The position numbers and the translations under genes were made by a program. A stretch of DNA of 30,527 nucleotides from an uncultured Trueperaceae bacterium (GTDB taxonomy: Bacteria > Deinococcota > Deinococci > Deinococcales > Trueperaceae), in assembly GCA_937907415.1 (NCBI GenBank), contig CALCHY010000336.1:1-30527 (forward strand). Reading direction: 5' to 3'. Shown in pieces: positions 1 through 6,688 of this stretch; position 1 is the stretch's first letter; the number at the start of each line of letters is the position of its first letter. Under the pieces are notes generated by a model. That model saw only the letters and a program-made list of their open reading frames with translations, ran no database searches and was not told the DNA's origin.

Positions 1-51
1 ACCGTCGGGTACGCCCAGTTCGTCGTCGACTCGCCTGGGAGGAACCCGTGA
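1..51 (+). CDS. C-terminal end of an unidentified upstream gene (partial)
   Basis: Frame 1 is open from the window edge to a TGA at 49-51 and gives the 16-residue tail TVGYAQFVVDSPGRNP. The stop overlaps the GTG start of the next gene (GTGA, 48-51), and the same GTGA junction recurs between the next two genes, so this frame is probably real coding sequence in the same operon. The product cannot be identified from 16 residues. An LptC-like or other envelope-transport protein would suit the neighbours, but that is a guess. Confidence 0.5.
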   Translation, partial: TVGYAQFVVDSPGRNP

Positions 52-1016
52 TCAACCGCCTCCGCGCCAAGTGCGGCGCGCCGTGCCAGCTGCTCCTATT
101 GTTGATAGTGCTCTTGTGGTCCGCGGCCCCGGCCCTGGCCCAAGCGCAAGCCGAAGCCGGTGCGCGCCGCATCATCACCATCGACGGTTCGGGAGGCACG
201 CAGAGCGGCAACCTGCGCGCCGGACCCATCATCTACGACCACCCGGACGCCTTCGGAATCAAGGCAACCGTCTCAACCCTCACCATCCTCGGGCAGCACG
301 CGGAGCTGACCGCGCCGGCTGGCACGTCGATAACTCAGGGCGGAGAGCGCGTGGCTACGTTCACGGGCGGCGTCAGCGTCGAACGCGGGCGCCTCACGGC
401 CGAAGGCCCGGGCCTCACCTACAGTGAAGCGACCGGCCTTGGCGTCCTGGCGGGGCGAGCCGCGGTGGTGGTGGCGCCCGACAGCGCGGACGGCGACGAT
501 GTGAGCATCGCGGCAGACGCGGTCGCCTTCGACGTAGACACCGACCGCTCCACCAGCACGGGCAACGTCGAGCTCGTCAACGGGCACCAGTCAGCTGCCG
601 CCGACCAGCTCATCTACGAGGAGGATCGCGAGCTCGCCGTCCTCACCAGCGAGGCTGGGCAGGTGAGCATCATTCGCGAGGACGACGACGGCAGCCTCAC
701 GGTGATAACCGCGGACGAGATCCGCGTGCTCACTGGCGCGAAGCTCCTCTACGCACGCGGCAATGTCACCGTGTTGGACGGCCCCATCACCAGCACCGGC
801 ACGGAGGTGTTCTTCGATGACAACTCCGGCATCGCCGAGGTGATCGGCACCGCCGCGGTTCCCGCACGCGCCGTGGACAGCGACTCCGGCGCCACCCTCG
901 TCACCGACCGCATTCAGCAGGACGTCGAGTACGACTTCTTCGAGGCCATCGACTCCTCGGTCGCCAGCGCGTACGACGCGAGTGCGTTCGACTTGACGGG
1001 CGCCGCTTCGGAGTGA
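48..1016 (+). CDS. LptA/OstA-like periplasmic beta-rich protein, first of two
   Basis: A predicted exported protein of 322 aa. An N-terminal signal peptide is visible: a basic start, a Leu-rich core near residues 15-24 (QLLLLLIVLLW) and an AQA-type cleavage region near 31-35. The rest is beta-rich repeats of the OstA/LptA type (for example residues about 215-265, where TADEIRVLTGAKLLYARGNV resembles the repeated strand-turn pattern). LptA-family proteins form a periplasmic bridge carrying lipopolysaccharide or related lipids to the outer membrane. Deinococcota are generally thought to lack classical LPS, so the cargo is uncertain. The GTG start at 48 is supported by GGGAGG five nt upstream and by the GTGA overlap with the preceding stop. 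The stop overlaps the start of the next gene. Family assignment is fairly secure; function is inferred. Confidence 0.7.
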   Translation: MINRLRAKCGAPCQLLLLLIVLLWSAAPALAQAQAEAGARRIITIDGSGGTQSGNLRAGPIIYDHPDAFGIKATVSTLTILGQHAELTAPAGTSITQGGERVATFTGGVSVERGRLTAEGPGLTYSEATGLGVLAGRAAVVVAPDSADGDDVSIAADAVAFDVDTDRSTSTGNVELVNGHQSAAADQLIYEEDRELAVLTSEAGQVSIIREDDDGSLTVITADEIRVLTGAKLLYARGNVTVLDGPITSTGTEVFFDDNSGIAEVIGTAAVPARAVDSDSGATLVTDRIQQDVEYDFFEAIDSSVASAYDASAFDLTGAASE

Positions 1017-2017
1017 GGCCAGGGCGCGGCGACCCAGCAGCAGCCGGGCGCCGCGCTGCACAGCCCCCGGCTCGCAGGCGACGCCGTTGGCGGGCGGCGC
1101 TGATCACCCCGCTGGCAGCGGCCGGTCTGGTGCTCGCGCAGTCGAACACGACCTTCACCATCTTGCGTGACACCACCGAGATGATCGTCACGAACCTCGC
1201 TCGCGCTGCCGATGGGGCCCGCACCATCGGCAACAACAGCAACTGCTCACCCGGCGACCGTACGACCATCGTCTACGGGCCGACACCCGGGCACGTCGAA
1301 ACGCGCGTCGAGGACGCCATCCTCACGTCGCAACTTGCGATCATCACCACCCCGGACTCCGCGCAAGCGAACGCGGGGGAGGAGACCCTCGAGTTGAGCG
1401 GCGACAGCGTCACGTTCTCTCGCCCGGGTTGCATCGATGAGCGCACGCCGTCACCCACGCCCGCCGTGACGCTCGTGCAGGGCAAGACGACGGTGGTTGG
1501 CACGAGCTTCTTCCTCGACCGCGAGACGGACCTTGGTGAGATGACCGGCCCCGTCGCACTCGAGCGCACGGCGGAAGCTGGCGCCTCGCCTCTGCAGGCG
1601 ACCGCAGACGCACTGGAGTTCGCCGTCGGCGACCAGCGCGCCACGTTGACGGGCACGGTCATCGTCACGGACGACGATCGCACCACCACAGGGGACCGCC
1701 TGGAGATCGACGAGGAGGCGGGCACCGCCGTTCTCACCGGTAACCCCGCCCGCAGCGTGAAGGGCGAGGACGTCCTCACGGGCAACCGCCTGCTTTACTA
1801 CCTGGATAGCAACGACGTGGTCGTGTTCGGCAACGTCAGCGGCGAGATAAACGTGGACCTCGAGTGGCGCCGACTACTTCTGTTTAGGGAGCTTGACGAC
1901 CAGGACTCCGGCAGTGAGGTGAGCGGTAACCAACTCGCGATCGACGGGGCTGGGCAGCGCGAACGAGCGCTGGAACGGACCAACGCTTCTCTCGGAGAAA
2001 AGTATGCGCCCGCCTGA
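1013..2017 (+). CDS. LptA/OstA-like periplasmic beta-rich protein, second of two
   Basis: A 334-aa protein starting at GTG 1013 in a GTGA overlap with the previous stop, so translation is probably coupled; no separate ribosome binding site is seen. The N-terminus is unusually long and Arg-rich (five consecutive Arg near residues 22-26), followed by a hydrophobic segment (about 29-42) ending in LAQS that reads as a signal peptide. The body has OstA-type repeats, clearest at about 228-285 (GDRLEIDEEAGTAVLTGNP, then GNRLLYYLDSNDVVVFGNV). Residues 288-334 are read from DNA that also encodes the C-terminus of Hsp20 on the other strand, and they show no OstA pattern. The conserved fold therefore ends near 1870 and the tail looks like read-through into the neighbour. 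Role as for the first copy: envelope lipid transport or assembly, inferred. Confidence 0.65.
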   Translation: MRPGRGDPAAAGRRAAQPPARRRRRWRAALITPLAAAGLVLAQSNTTFTILRDTTEMIVTNLARAADGARTIGNNSNCSPGDRTTIVYGPTPGHVETRVEDAILTSQLAIITTPDSAQANAGEETLELSGDSVTFSRPGCIDERTPSPTPAVTLVQGKTTVVGTSFFLDRETDLGEMTGPVALERTAEAGASPLQATADALEFAVGDQRATLTGTVIVTDDDRTTTGDRLEIDEEAGTAVLTGNPARSVKGEDVLTGNRLLYYLDSNDVVVFGNVSGEINVDLEWRRLLLFRELDDQDSGSEVSGNQLAIDGAGQRERALERTNASLGEKYAPA

Positions 2018-2260
2018 CAGGGGCGGCTCGCGCAGGCCAGCGACGAGCAGGTCGTCACCCTCGACGGCGATTTCGAGGTCGGCCTGGTCGATGCCCGGCA
2101 CTTCCAGGTGGAGTTGGTACGCGTCACCGGCGTCTATGAAGTCCGCTCGCGGCAGGCTGGCTTGGTTCGTGTTCGATTGCGCCACTAGCTCGTCGATGTG
2201 GTCACGAACGGCCAGGAGTTCCTGGATATCGCCAGCCGTTCCGTGCTTCTCGATGTTCAT
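1874..2260 (-). CDS. small heat shock protein, Hsp20/alpha-crystallin family
   Basis: A 128-aa ATP-independent holdase chaperone that binds unfolding proteins. The alpha-crystallin domain runs from about residue 38 to the end: YQLHLEVPGIDQADLEIAVEGDDLLVAG in the middle and FQRSFALPSPVD...AHLTAGVLVVKLPK at the end. The latter is the family's hallmark closing strand region (GVL and LPK). The C-terminal IXI tail used in oligomerisation appears to be absent. The ATG at 2260 has no Shine-Dalgarno sequence; instead TAGACT lies six nt upstream, which suggests a leaderless mRNA. The last 144 nt overlap the convergent OstA-like gene. It is divergent from miaA, with 47 nt between the start codons. Confidence 0.88.
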   Translation of the reverse strand: MNIEKHGTAGDIQELLAVRDHIDELVAQSNTNQASLPRADFIDAGDAYQLHLEVPGIDQADLEIAVEGDDLLVAGLREPPLSGGRILFSERSVGPFQRSFALPSPVDRELVTAHLTAGVLVVKLPKQK

Positions 2261-2266
2261 GGCGCG

Positions 2267-2272
2267 AGTCTA
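2267..2272 (-). promoter_or_regulatory. -10 element of leaderless hsp20 promoter
   Basis: TAGACT on the minus strand is separated by exactly six nt from the hsp20 ATG, matching the TANNNT-N6-start arrangement known for leaderless Deinococcus genes. No Shine-Dalgarno sequence lies between them and no clear -35 hexamer is seen. Confidence 0.45.
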
Positions 2273-2295
2273 GCACCCGGGCGCAGGCCGTCTGT

Positions 2296-2301
2296 TAGCG
2301 T
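2296..2301 (+). promoter_or_regulatory. miaA: -10 element of leaderless miaA promoter
   Basis: TAGCGT lies exactly six nt before the miaA ATG at 2308, with no ribosome binding site. The layout mirrors the divergent hsp20 promoter 24 nt away, which strengthens both calls. The hexamer itself is weak. Confidence 0.4.
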
Positions 2302-2307
2302 TGGCCC

Positions 2308-3273
2308 ATGCCGCCTTTCACCGTAGGTGACGCCTTGTCTGCGGCCCGGGCCAACTGGCAGACTCCCGTGCTCGCAGGCCCGACGGCGTCGGGGAAGAGC
2401 GGGGCGGCGCTAGCGCTGGCGCGCGAACTCAAGGGCGACGTCCGGGTGGAGATCGTCTCCGCCGACGCCATGCAGGTCTACCGCGGGCTAGACATCGGCA
2501 CCGCCAAACCGACGGCCGCGGAGCGCGCCGCGGTACCTCACCACCTGATCGACGTCGTCGACCCGTCCGAGCCGTTCTCGGTCGCGACCTACGTTGCGCT
2601 TGCCGAGGCCGCTATCGCCGACGTGCTCGCGCGCGGCGCCATGCCGCTCGTTGCCGGCGGGACGGGCTTCTACATGCGCGCATTGCGTGAGGGCCTGCCG
2701 ACGGTGCCGCCCGCGAACCGCGAGGCGCAGGCGCGCATGTGGGAGGACGTGGCGGCAGGGCGCATCGCTGAGTTAGACGCCGAGTTGCGCGCCGCCGCGC
2801 CCCTCGACGCTGACCGCGCAGCCATGAACCCACGCCGCGTGGTGCGCAGCCTCGAGGTCCTACGGTCGACTGGCCTACCGCCGAGTGCGTTCCCGCCTCG
2901 GCCGCCGCGATTCAGGTACCGCTCGGCGCACCTGCACCCTGACATGAGCGTGCTGCGCCCACGCATCCTCGCCCGCACCGACGAGATGTTCGCCGCGGGG
3001 CTGGTGGAGGAGGTCGCCGGTTTGCTGCGCCGCTACCCTGACCAACCGACTGCCCTGCAGGCGATCGGTTACAAGGAAGTAGCGGCGCACGTGCTGGGCG
3101 AGATAAGCGAGCGCGAGGCGCGCGCGGCCGTCGCGGCGGCCACCACGCGCTACGCGAAGCGTCAACGCACCTGGTTCGGGGCGGAGACGCCAGAACTGCG
3201 TCTCCTCACGACGGGCGAGGAGGCCATGCCTGAGCTGCGGAGGTGGTTAGCCGCACTCTTGGGCGGGGCCTAG
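2308..3273 (+). CDS. miaA: tRNA dimethylallyltransferase
   Basis: MiaA transfers a dimethylallyl group to N6 of adenosine 37 in tRNAs reading UNN codons, giving i6A37, in the cytoplasm. The 321-aa length is normal. Seen in the sequence: the P-loop GPTASGKS at residues 24-31, [19 protein letters not shown] (about 51-69, the substrate-binding loop of the family), HHLIDVVDP near 77-85, [10 protein letters not shown] near 117-126, and QAIGYKEV near 251-258. The C-terminal [11 protein letters not shown] stretch is also typical. The start is set by the N-terminus just before the P-loop domain and by the leaderless -10. The stop shares the CTAG tetramer with the convergent dnaJ stop. It is transcribed away from hsp20. 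Confidence 0.95.
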   Translation: MPPFTVGDALSAARANWQTPVLAGPTASGKSGAALALARELKGDVRVEIVSADAMQVYRGLDIGTAKPTAAERAAVPHHLIDVVDPSEPFSVATYVALAEAAIADVLARGAMPLVAGGTGFYMRALREGLPTVPPANREAQARMWEDVAAGRIAELDAELRAAAPLDADRAAMNPRRVVRSLEVLRSTGLPPSAFPPRPPRFRYRSAHLHPDMSVLRPRILARTDEMFAAGLVEEVAGLLRRYPDQPTALQAIGYKEVAAHVLGEISEREARAAVAAATTRYAKRQRTWFGAETPELRLLTTGEEAMPELRRWLAALLGGA

Positions 3274-4457
3274 GCGGGGACGGAGCTGTCTTCTCCCTTA
3301 TCCTCGCCGCGCGCTTCGGCCTTCTGGTCACCTTTTGACCCGCGACCCTTACCGCGCCCGCGTTGCTTGCCCTTGAAGAACTCACGCACCTTCTCGACGA
3401 CGGTCTCGTTCTCGGCGACGTCTTCGCCCACCTCACCGGCGTACGCGGAGAGGTGCTCGCGGGCCTCGGGCGAGAGCTTGTTCGGGATGATGACCTTCAC
3501 CGTGACGACCTGGTCACCCGTGCCGACTTGTCTCAGGCGCGGCATGCCCTTGCCGCGCAGGCGGAACTCGCCGCCGGGCTGCGTGCCTGCCGGCACGTCT
3601 ATGCGCTCGATGCCGCCGAGTGTTGGCACTTCGAACGTGGCGCCAAGCGCCGCTTGGGCCATGCCGACCTCGAGCGTGTAGTGCAGGTCGTCCCCCGCTC
3701 GCTCGAGGAACGGGTGAGCTTCCATCTGTAGGTAGAGGTAGAGGTCGCCCGCCTGGCCGCCGTCGACGCCGGCGTTCCCTTCGCGTGGCACGCGCAGGCG
3801 GTAACCGCCGTCGATGCCGCGGGGCAGGGTAACTGCCACGCTGTCTTCGCTGCGTTCGCGGCCGCGGCCGTTGCAGAGCTTGCATGGCGTGGTGATGATC
3901 TGGCCCTCGCCGTGGCAGTCGGGGCACGTGCGGGCCGTGATGACGGCGCCGAAGATGGATTGGGCTTGCACACGTACCTGGCCCGCGCCGCTGCAGCGGG
4001 GGCAGGTGGCCTTGCCGTTGCTGCCCGGCTCGGCGCGCTCGCCGTGGCAGTGGTGGCAAGCGCGTAGGCGCTCGATGCTCACGTCGACGGTGGCTCCGTC
4101 GCGCGCCTGCTCGAGTGTCACGGTCAGTTCGGCCTCGAGGTCCTCGCCCTGTTGACCATGCGCTCTGCTGCGCCCGGGGGCGACGTTAGTGCCGAACACG
4201 GAAGCGAAGATGTCGAAGATGTCTCCGCCCATCGGCATGGTCTCGTCGACGCTGCCATAGCGGTCGTAGCGTGCGCGCTTCGACTCGTCCGAGAGCACGG
4301 CGTAGGCCTCGTTGATGACCTTGAACTTGTCCTCGGCGGCCTTATCGCCCGGGTTGCGGTCCGGGTGGAAGGCGAGGGCGAGCTTGCGGTAGGAGGCCTT
4401 TATTGTTTTGGCGTCTGCTGAGCGTTCTACCTCTAGTACGGCGTAATAATCCGGCAT
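3270..4457 (-). CDS. dnaJ: type I J-domain co-chaperone DnaJ
   Basis: A 395-aa Hsp40 that stimulates DnaK ATPase and delivers unfolded clients. The J domain is at residues 1-68 with HPD at 31-33. The Gly/Phe-rich region is short (about 76-97, [13 protein letters not shown]). Four zinc-binding repeats lie at 134-199 ([32 protein letters not shown]); the first lacks the final Gly of CXXCXGXG. The C-terminal client-binding domain follows to about residue 355, including LRGKGMPRL. The last 35 residues are a charged Lys/Arg/Gly/Glu tail, longer than in most DnaJ proteins. It is not next to dnaK or grpE here, so it may be a second DnaJ of the genome. TATACT lies nine nt before the ATG. The stop overlaps that of miaA by 4 nt. 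Confidence 0.93.
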   Translation of the reverse strand: MPDYYAVLEVERSADAKTIKASYRKLALAFHPDRNPGDKAAEDKFKVINEAYAVLSDESKRARYDRYGSVDETMPMGGDIFDIFASVFGTNVAPGRSRAHGQQGEDLEAELTVTLEQARDGATVDVSIERLRACHHCHGERAEPGSNGKATCPRCSGAGQVRVQAQSIFGAVITARTCPDCHGEGQIITTPCKLCNGRGRERSEDSVAVTLPRGIDGGYRLRVPREGNAGVDGGQAGDLYLYLQMEAHPFLERAGDDLHYTLEVGMAQAALGATFEVPTLGGIERIDVPAGTQPGGEFRLRGKGMPRLRQVGTGDQVVTVKVIIPNKLSPEAREHLSAYAGEVGEDVAENETVVEKVREFFKGKQRGRGKGRGSKGDQKAEARGEDKGEDSSVPA

Positions 4458-4466
4458 GCGGGGGCC

Positions 4467-4472
4467 AGTATA
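4467..4472 (-). promoter_or_regulatory. dnaJ: -10 element for dnaJ
   Basis: TATACT on the minus strand, nine nt before the dnaJ ATG, is one base from the TATAAT consensus. A transcript from it would have almost no 5' leader. No convincing -35 is seen and no CIRCE element is present. Confidence 0.5.
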
Positions 4473-4499
4473 CCGGAGGTCGCTCGCATTTCTTGAGCG

Positions 4500-4886
4500 T
4501 CAGGTTGCACTCTTCTTGGAGAGGGCCTGCAGGCGCTTGGAGGCCTCGTCGGCTCCGATGGAACCGGACTCGAGTTGATCGAGGATGCTCGCGCGTTCCT
4601 CCGACACGTCTGGGCCCAATTCGTAACCTAGGGAGAGGAGGAGCTTCTCGAAACGCAGTCGCACCGTCGGGTAGCTGAGCCCGAGGATGCGCTCGACTTC
4701 CTTGAGGTTCCCGCGGACCTTGACGAAGATGCGGAGGAACTCCAAGTGATCGCTTGGCAGCAGCGCGAACTCGTTAGGGGTGAAGCGCCCCTCGATCACG
4801 ACTCCGCTGTCCTCGCACTCGAGCCGCGTGACCATGAGCGGGCCGCCGGTCACTGGGCAGGCGGTTGGCATGGGTAGTTTCTTCAT
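4500..4886 (-). CDS. DUF2089-family predicted transcriptional regulator
   Basis: A 128-aa protein of the DUF2089 family. The usual layout is an N-terminal zinc ribbon followed by a helix-turn-helix. Residues about 59-88 (GNLKEVERILGLSYPTVRLR) match the family HTH, and the C-terminus (about 97-122) is a short SHOCT-like helical segment (LDQLESGSIGADEASKRLQAL). The zinc ribbon is degenerate: C10-P-V-T-G and C24-E-D-S-G keep the first cysteine of each CXXC pair but have Thr and Ser at the second. The ATG at 4886 has GGAG eight nt upstream. It is the last gene of the operon whose first members are SHOCT/DUF4097 proteins, a pairing also known from Firmicutes (yvlB-like loci). It probably regulates envelope-linked genes, perhaps its own operon (inference). 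Confidence 0.8.
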   Translation of the reverse strand: MKKLPMPTACPVTGGPLMVTRLECEDSGVVIEGRFTPNEFALLPSDHLEFLRIFVKVRGNLKEVERILGLSYPTVRLRFEKLLLSLGYELGPDVSEERASILDQLESGSIGADEASKRLQALSKKSAT

Positions 4887-4945
4887 TGCTAGTACTCCAT
4901 TTCACAAGCGCCTAGCGTGGCCGCCTCGCTTTGGGATGAGCTCGA

Positions 4946-4964
4946 GCCGCCGCACTCTGGCGGC
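4946..4964 (-). other. small intercistronic stem-loop
   Basis: GCCGCC (4946-4951) and GGCGGC (4959-4964) form a 6-bp stem with a 7-nt loop in the 97-nt gap before the DUF2089 gene. There is no U-tract, so it is at most an mRNA processing or attenuation element. Confidence 0.25.
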
Positions 4965-4983
4965 ATGCAGTGTCGCGTGTTGC

Positions 4984-5409
4984 TCACACGACCTCGATGA
5001 CGACGGTCGTCGTGCCGCCGCCCTTGTCGTCCTCTGCCTCGATGTCGACGAGGCGACCGTCTGGCACCTCGTCCCCGAGGTCCTTGAGGAGCTGAGCGAG
5101 GTCTATGCCTTGTGAGGAGAGTTCGGCGCTCGCATCGCTCGGCAGGAAGCGGGCGGCGTACTTGGCCAACGCCAGCGGGATGTTGACGCGGACCTTGGCC
5201 CCCGAGCTCCCGCCGGTGGCGGGTGCGTCGACCACGATGCGCAGCATGCGGATGCCGCCGCGCGGCTTGGTGGGCGGCGTCACCTCGTGCGACTTGGCTG
5301 TTGCGCTGCCGACCGCCTTGAGGAGGTCGGTGGCGGCATCGACGGAGATGCGCCCGGACGCGAGCATGTCTAGGATGCGCTTGCGTGAGTCCGTGTTGGA
5401 GTCACTCAT
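4984..5409 (-). CDS. SHOCT-like domain protein of unknown function
   Basis: A 141-aa protein. The N-terminal helical hairpin (residues about 9-34, RKRILDMLASGRISVDAATDLLKAVG) is the SHOCT-like domain also found at the start of the upstream gene and at the end of the DUF2089 regulator. The remaining about 90 residues contain the strands MLRIVVDAP and AKVRVNIPLALAKYAARF and an acidic C-terminus rich in Asp/Glu and Gly. No signal peptide or membrane segment is seen, so it is probably cytoplasmic. I chose the ATG at 5409: it has GGAG six nt upstream and makes an 8-nt ATGAGTGA overlap with the preceding stop. A GTG at 5421 in the same frame lacks spacing for a ribosome site. Function unknown; the shared helical domains suggest the three proteins interact. 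Confidence 0.75.
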   Translation of the reverse strand: MSDSNTDSRKRILDMLASGRISVDAATDLLKAVGSATAKSHEVTPPTKPRGGIRMLRIVVDAPATGGSSGAKVRVNIPLALAKYAARFLPSDASAELSSQGIDLAQLLKDLGDEVPDGRLVDIEAEDDKGGGTTTVVIEVV

Positions 5410-6340
5410 CGTCGACTCCACTCCTAACCTCGATGCTGCCGGCCATCACCCGCAAGTCTAGTGCGGCAGTGCCCGTGCCGACGGCGCCTTCCGTGCGTTG
5501 GCCGACCGTTCTGCGTTCCGTCTTGAACGGAGCTTCCGCAGAGATCTGCCCGACCGAGACCTCTGCCTTGACGGTGGCGTTCGACCCAGGGAGGAGGACG
5601 GCTTCGATGTCGCCCACCTTGGTGTCGACGCGGTGCCGGCCCTCCGTGAGGGTGAGACTGACGTAGACGTCCCCGGCCAACGCCGTGAAGTCGACGCCTT
5701 TAAGCCCGAAGGCGTCAAGGTCGCCCGCCGAGAGCGTGCCTCGCAGGTAGGGAACCCCTCGCAGCTCGATGTCACCAGCCGTCTTGGCCAGCTCGACACC
5801 GAAGCCGACAGGCAGGCTAACCGTGAAATCGCCGGTGCGGAACTTACCTAGGACGCCCCCGAAGATGCCCTGTGGCCCGGAGGAGACGAGGCGGTAACCG
5901 TACGCGGTTGCTTCGAAGCTCAAGTCGCTTGACCCCGAGCGCCCTGCTGGCGCCGTGAGCGTGGGGTCGACGTTTACCGTCAGGTTGCCTGCCAACAAGT
6001 CGACTCGTACCCACTTCGTGCCAGGCGCGGCGAAATCGTCGTCTGCAGCGGCGTTGCCGCTTGTGCGCGCCTGCATTGGGGGGCTGCCAAGGGCCGCGGC
6101 TTCCGGCACGGCGGCCGTTGGACCAAGGGGCGGGAGCGGCGCCCGTGGCGGGGCCGCAGGGAGGGGTGGGAGTGGCGGCGCTGGCTCTGCTGGGACGGCG
6201 TCTTCTAGATGGGCCGTCGTCTCGTCGAGTTCTTCGCTCGTGGCCTGCACGGACCTTAGGACGGCTATCAGGCGGTCGCCCTCCTCGGCAGTTATGCGCC
6301 CGTCGGCGACCATCTGCGCTACGCGTTCTAGCTCATCCAT
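5402..6340 (-). CDS. SHOCT-like plus DUF4097 beta-repeat protein (LiaX/YvlB-like layout)
   Basis: A 312-aa protein in three parts. A SHOCT-like helical hairpin occupies residues 1-31 (MDELERVAQMVADGRITAEE). A Pro/Ala-rich linker runs from about 48 to 85. A DUF4097-type right-handed beta repeat region covers about 105-310, with recurring GDI, GDL, GDV and VGDIEA turns (for example TAGDIEL, SAGDLDAFG, KVGDIEAVL, SVGQISAEA). Proteins of this layout in Firmicutes (YvlB, LiaX) are tied to cell-envelope stress responses. No signal peptide is visible. The ATG at 6340 has AGGAG five nt upstream. It overlaps the next gene, follows the 74-aa ORF and is driven by the promoter at 6650-6678. The envelope-stress role is inferred from architecture. 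Confidence 0.78.
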   Translation of the reverse strand: MDELERVAQMVADGRITAEEGDRLIAVLRSVQATSEELDETTAHLEDAVPAEPAPPLPPLPAAPPRAPLPPLGPTAAVPEAAALGSPPMQARTSGNAAADDDFAAPGTKWVRVDLLAGNLTVNVDPTLTAPAGRSGSSDLSFEATAYGYRLVSSGPQGIFGGVLGKFRTGDFTVSLPVGFGVELAKTAGDIELRGVPYLRGTLSAGDLDAFGLKGVDFTALAGDVYVSLTLTEGRHRVDTKVGDIEAVLLPGSNATVKAEVSVGQISAEAPFKTERRTVGQRTEGAVGTGTAALDLRVMAGSIEVRSGVDDE

Positions 6341-6405
6341 CTCTACTCCTAAGTGGTGGTCTGTTGGTTCACGGCCTGGCCGGCCGCCGTGATCGAACGT
6401 TGCCG

Positions 6406-6630
6406 TCAGCGAAAGGAAGGGACGGCTTGGCGCAACTCTTCGAGTACTACGCCGCTTTCGGTGCCGCGGCGCTGCATGTGGTCGAGCCGTGCCGCAAGTG
6501 CGTGTAGTTGCCTGGCCAGTCGCGCCGTCACTGGCACCATCACGCTGCGCGCCAGGTGGTCGTTCGCTGCTTCTGCTCTGAGTTCGATCGGGCGTTGCTC
6601 GGCGCGGCGTAGATCTAAGTACGAGTTCAC
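6406..6630 (-). CDS. small helical protein, 74 aa, unknown
   Basis: I do not recognise this protein. It is short, basic and predicted to be almost entirely helical (YLDLRRAEQRPIELRAEAAN then LARQLHALAARLDHMQ), with no cysteine and no membrane segment. It is very likely real: the GTG at 6630 follows a strong AAGGAGG with a 6-nt spacer, and a near-consensus promoter lies immediately upstream. As first gene of the operon it precedes the SHOCT/DUF4097 gene by 65 nt. It could be a small regulator or adaptor for the downstream proteins; nothing in the sequence decides this. Confidence 0.68.
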   Translation of the reverse strand: MNSYLDLRRAEQRPIELRAEAANDHLARSVMVPVTARLARQLHALAARLDHMQRRGTESGVVLEELRQAVPSFR

Positions 6631-6649
6631 GTCTGGCCTCCTTGAGTAG

Positions 6650-6678
6650 ATGATAGGGCCAGGTTATCAGTTTGTCAA
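6650..6678 (-). promoter_or_regulatory. near-consensus housekeeping promoter of the SHOCT/DUF4097/DUF2089 operon
   Basis: On the minus strand, TTGACA (6673-6678) and TATCAT (6650-6655) are separated by 17 nt. This is the best -35/-10 pair I found in the window. It starts within 11 nt of the end of the GNAT gene and is followed by CTACTC and then AAGGAGG before the GTG at 6630. Confidence 0.8.
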
Positions 6679-6688
6679 GTGCCGCTTT

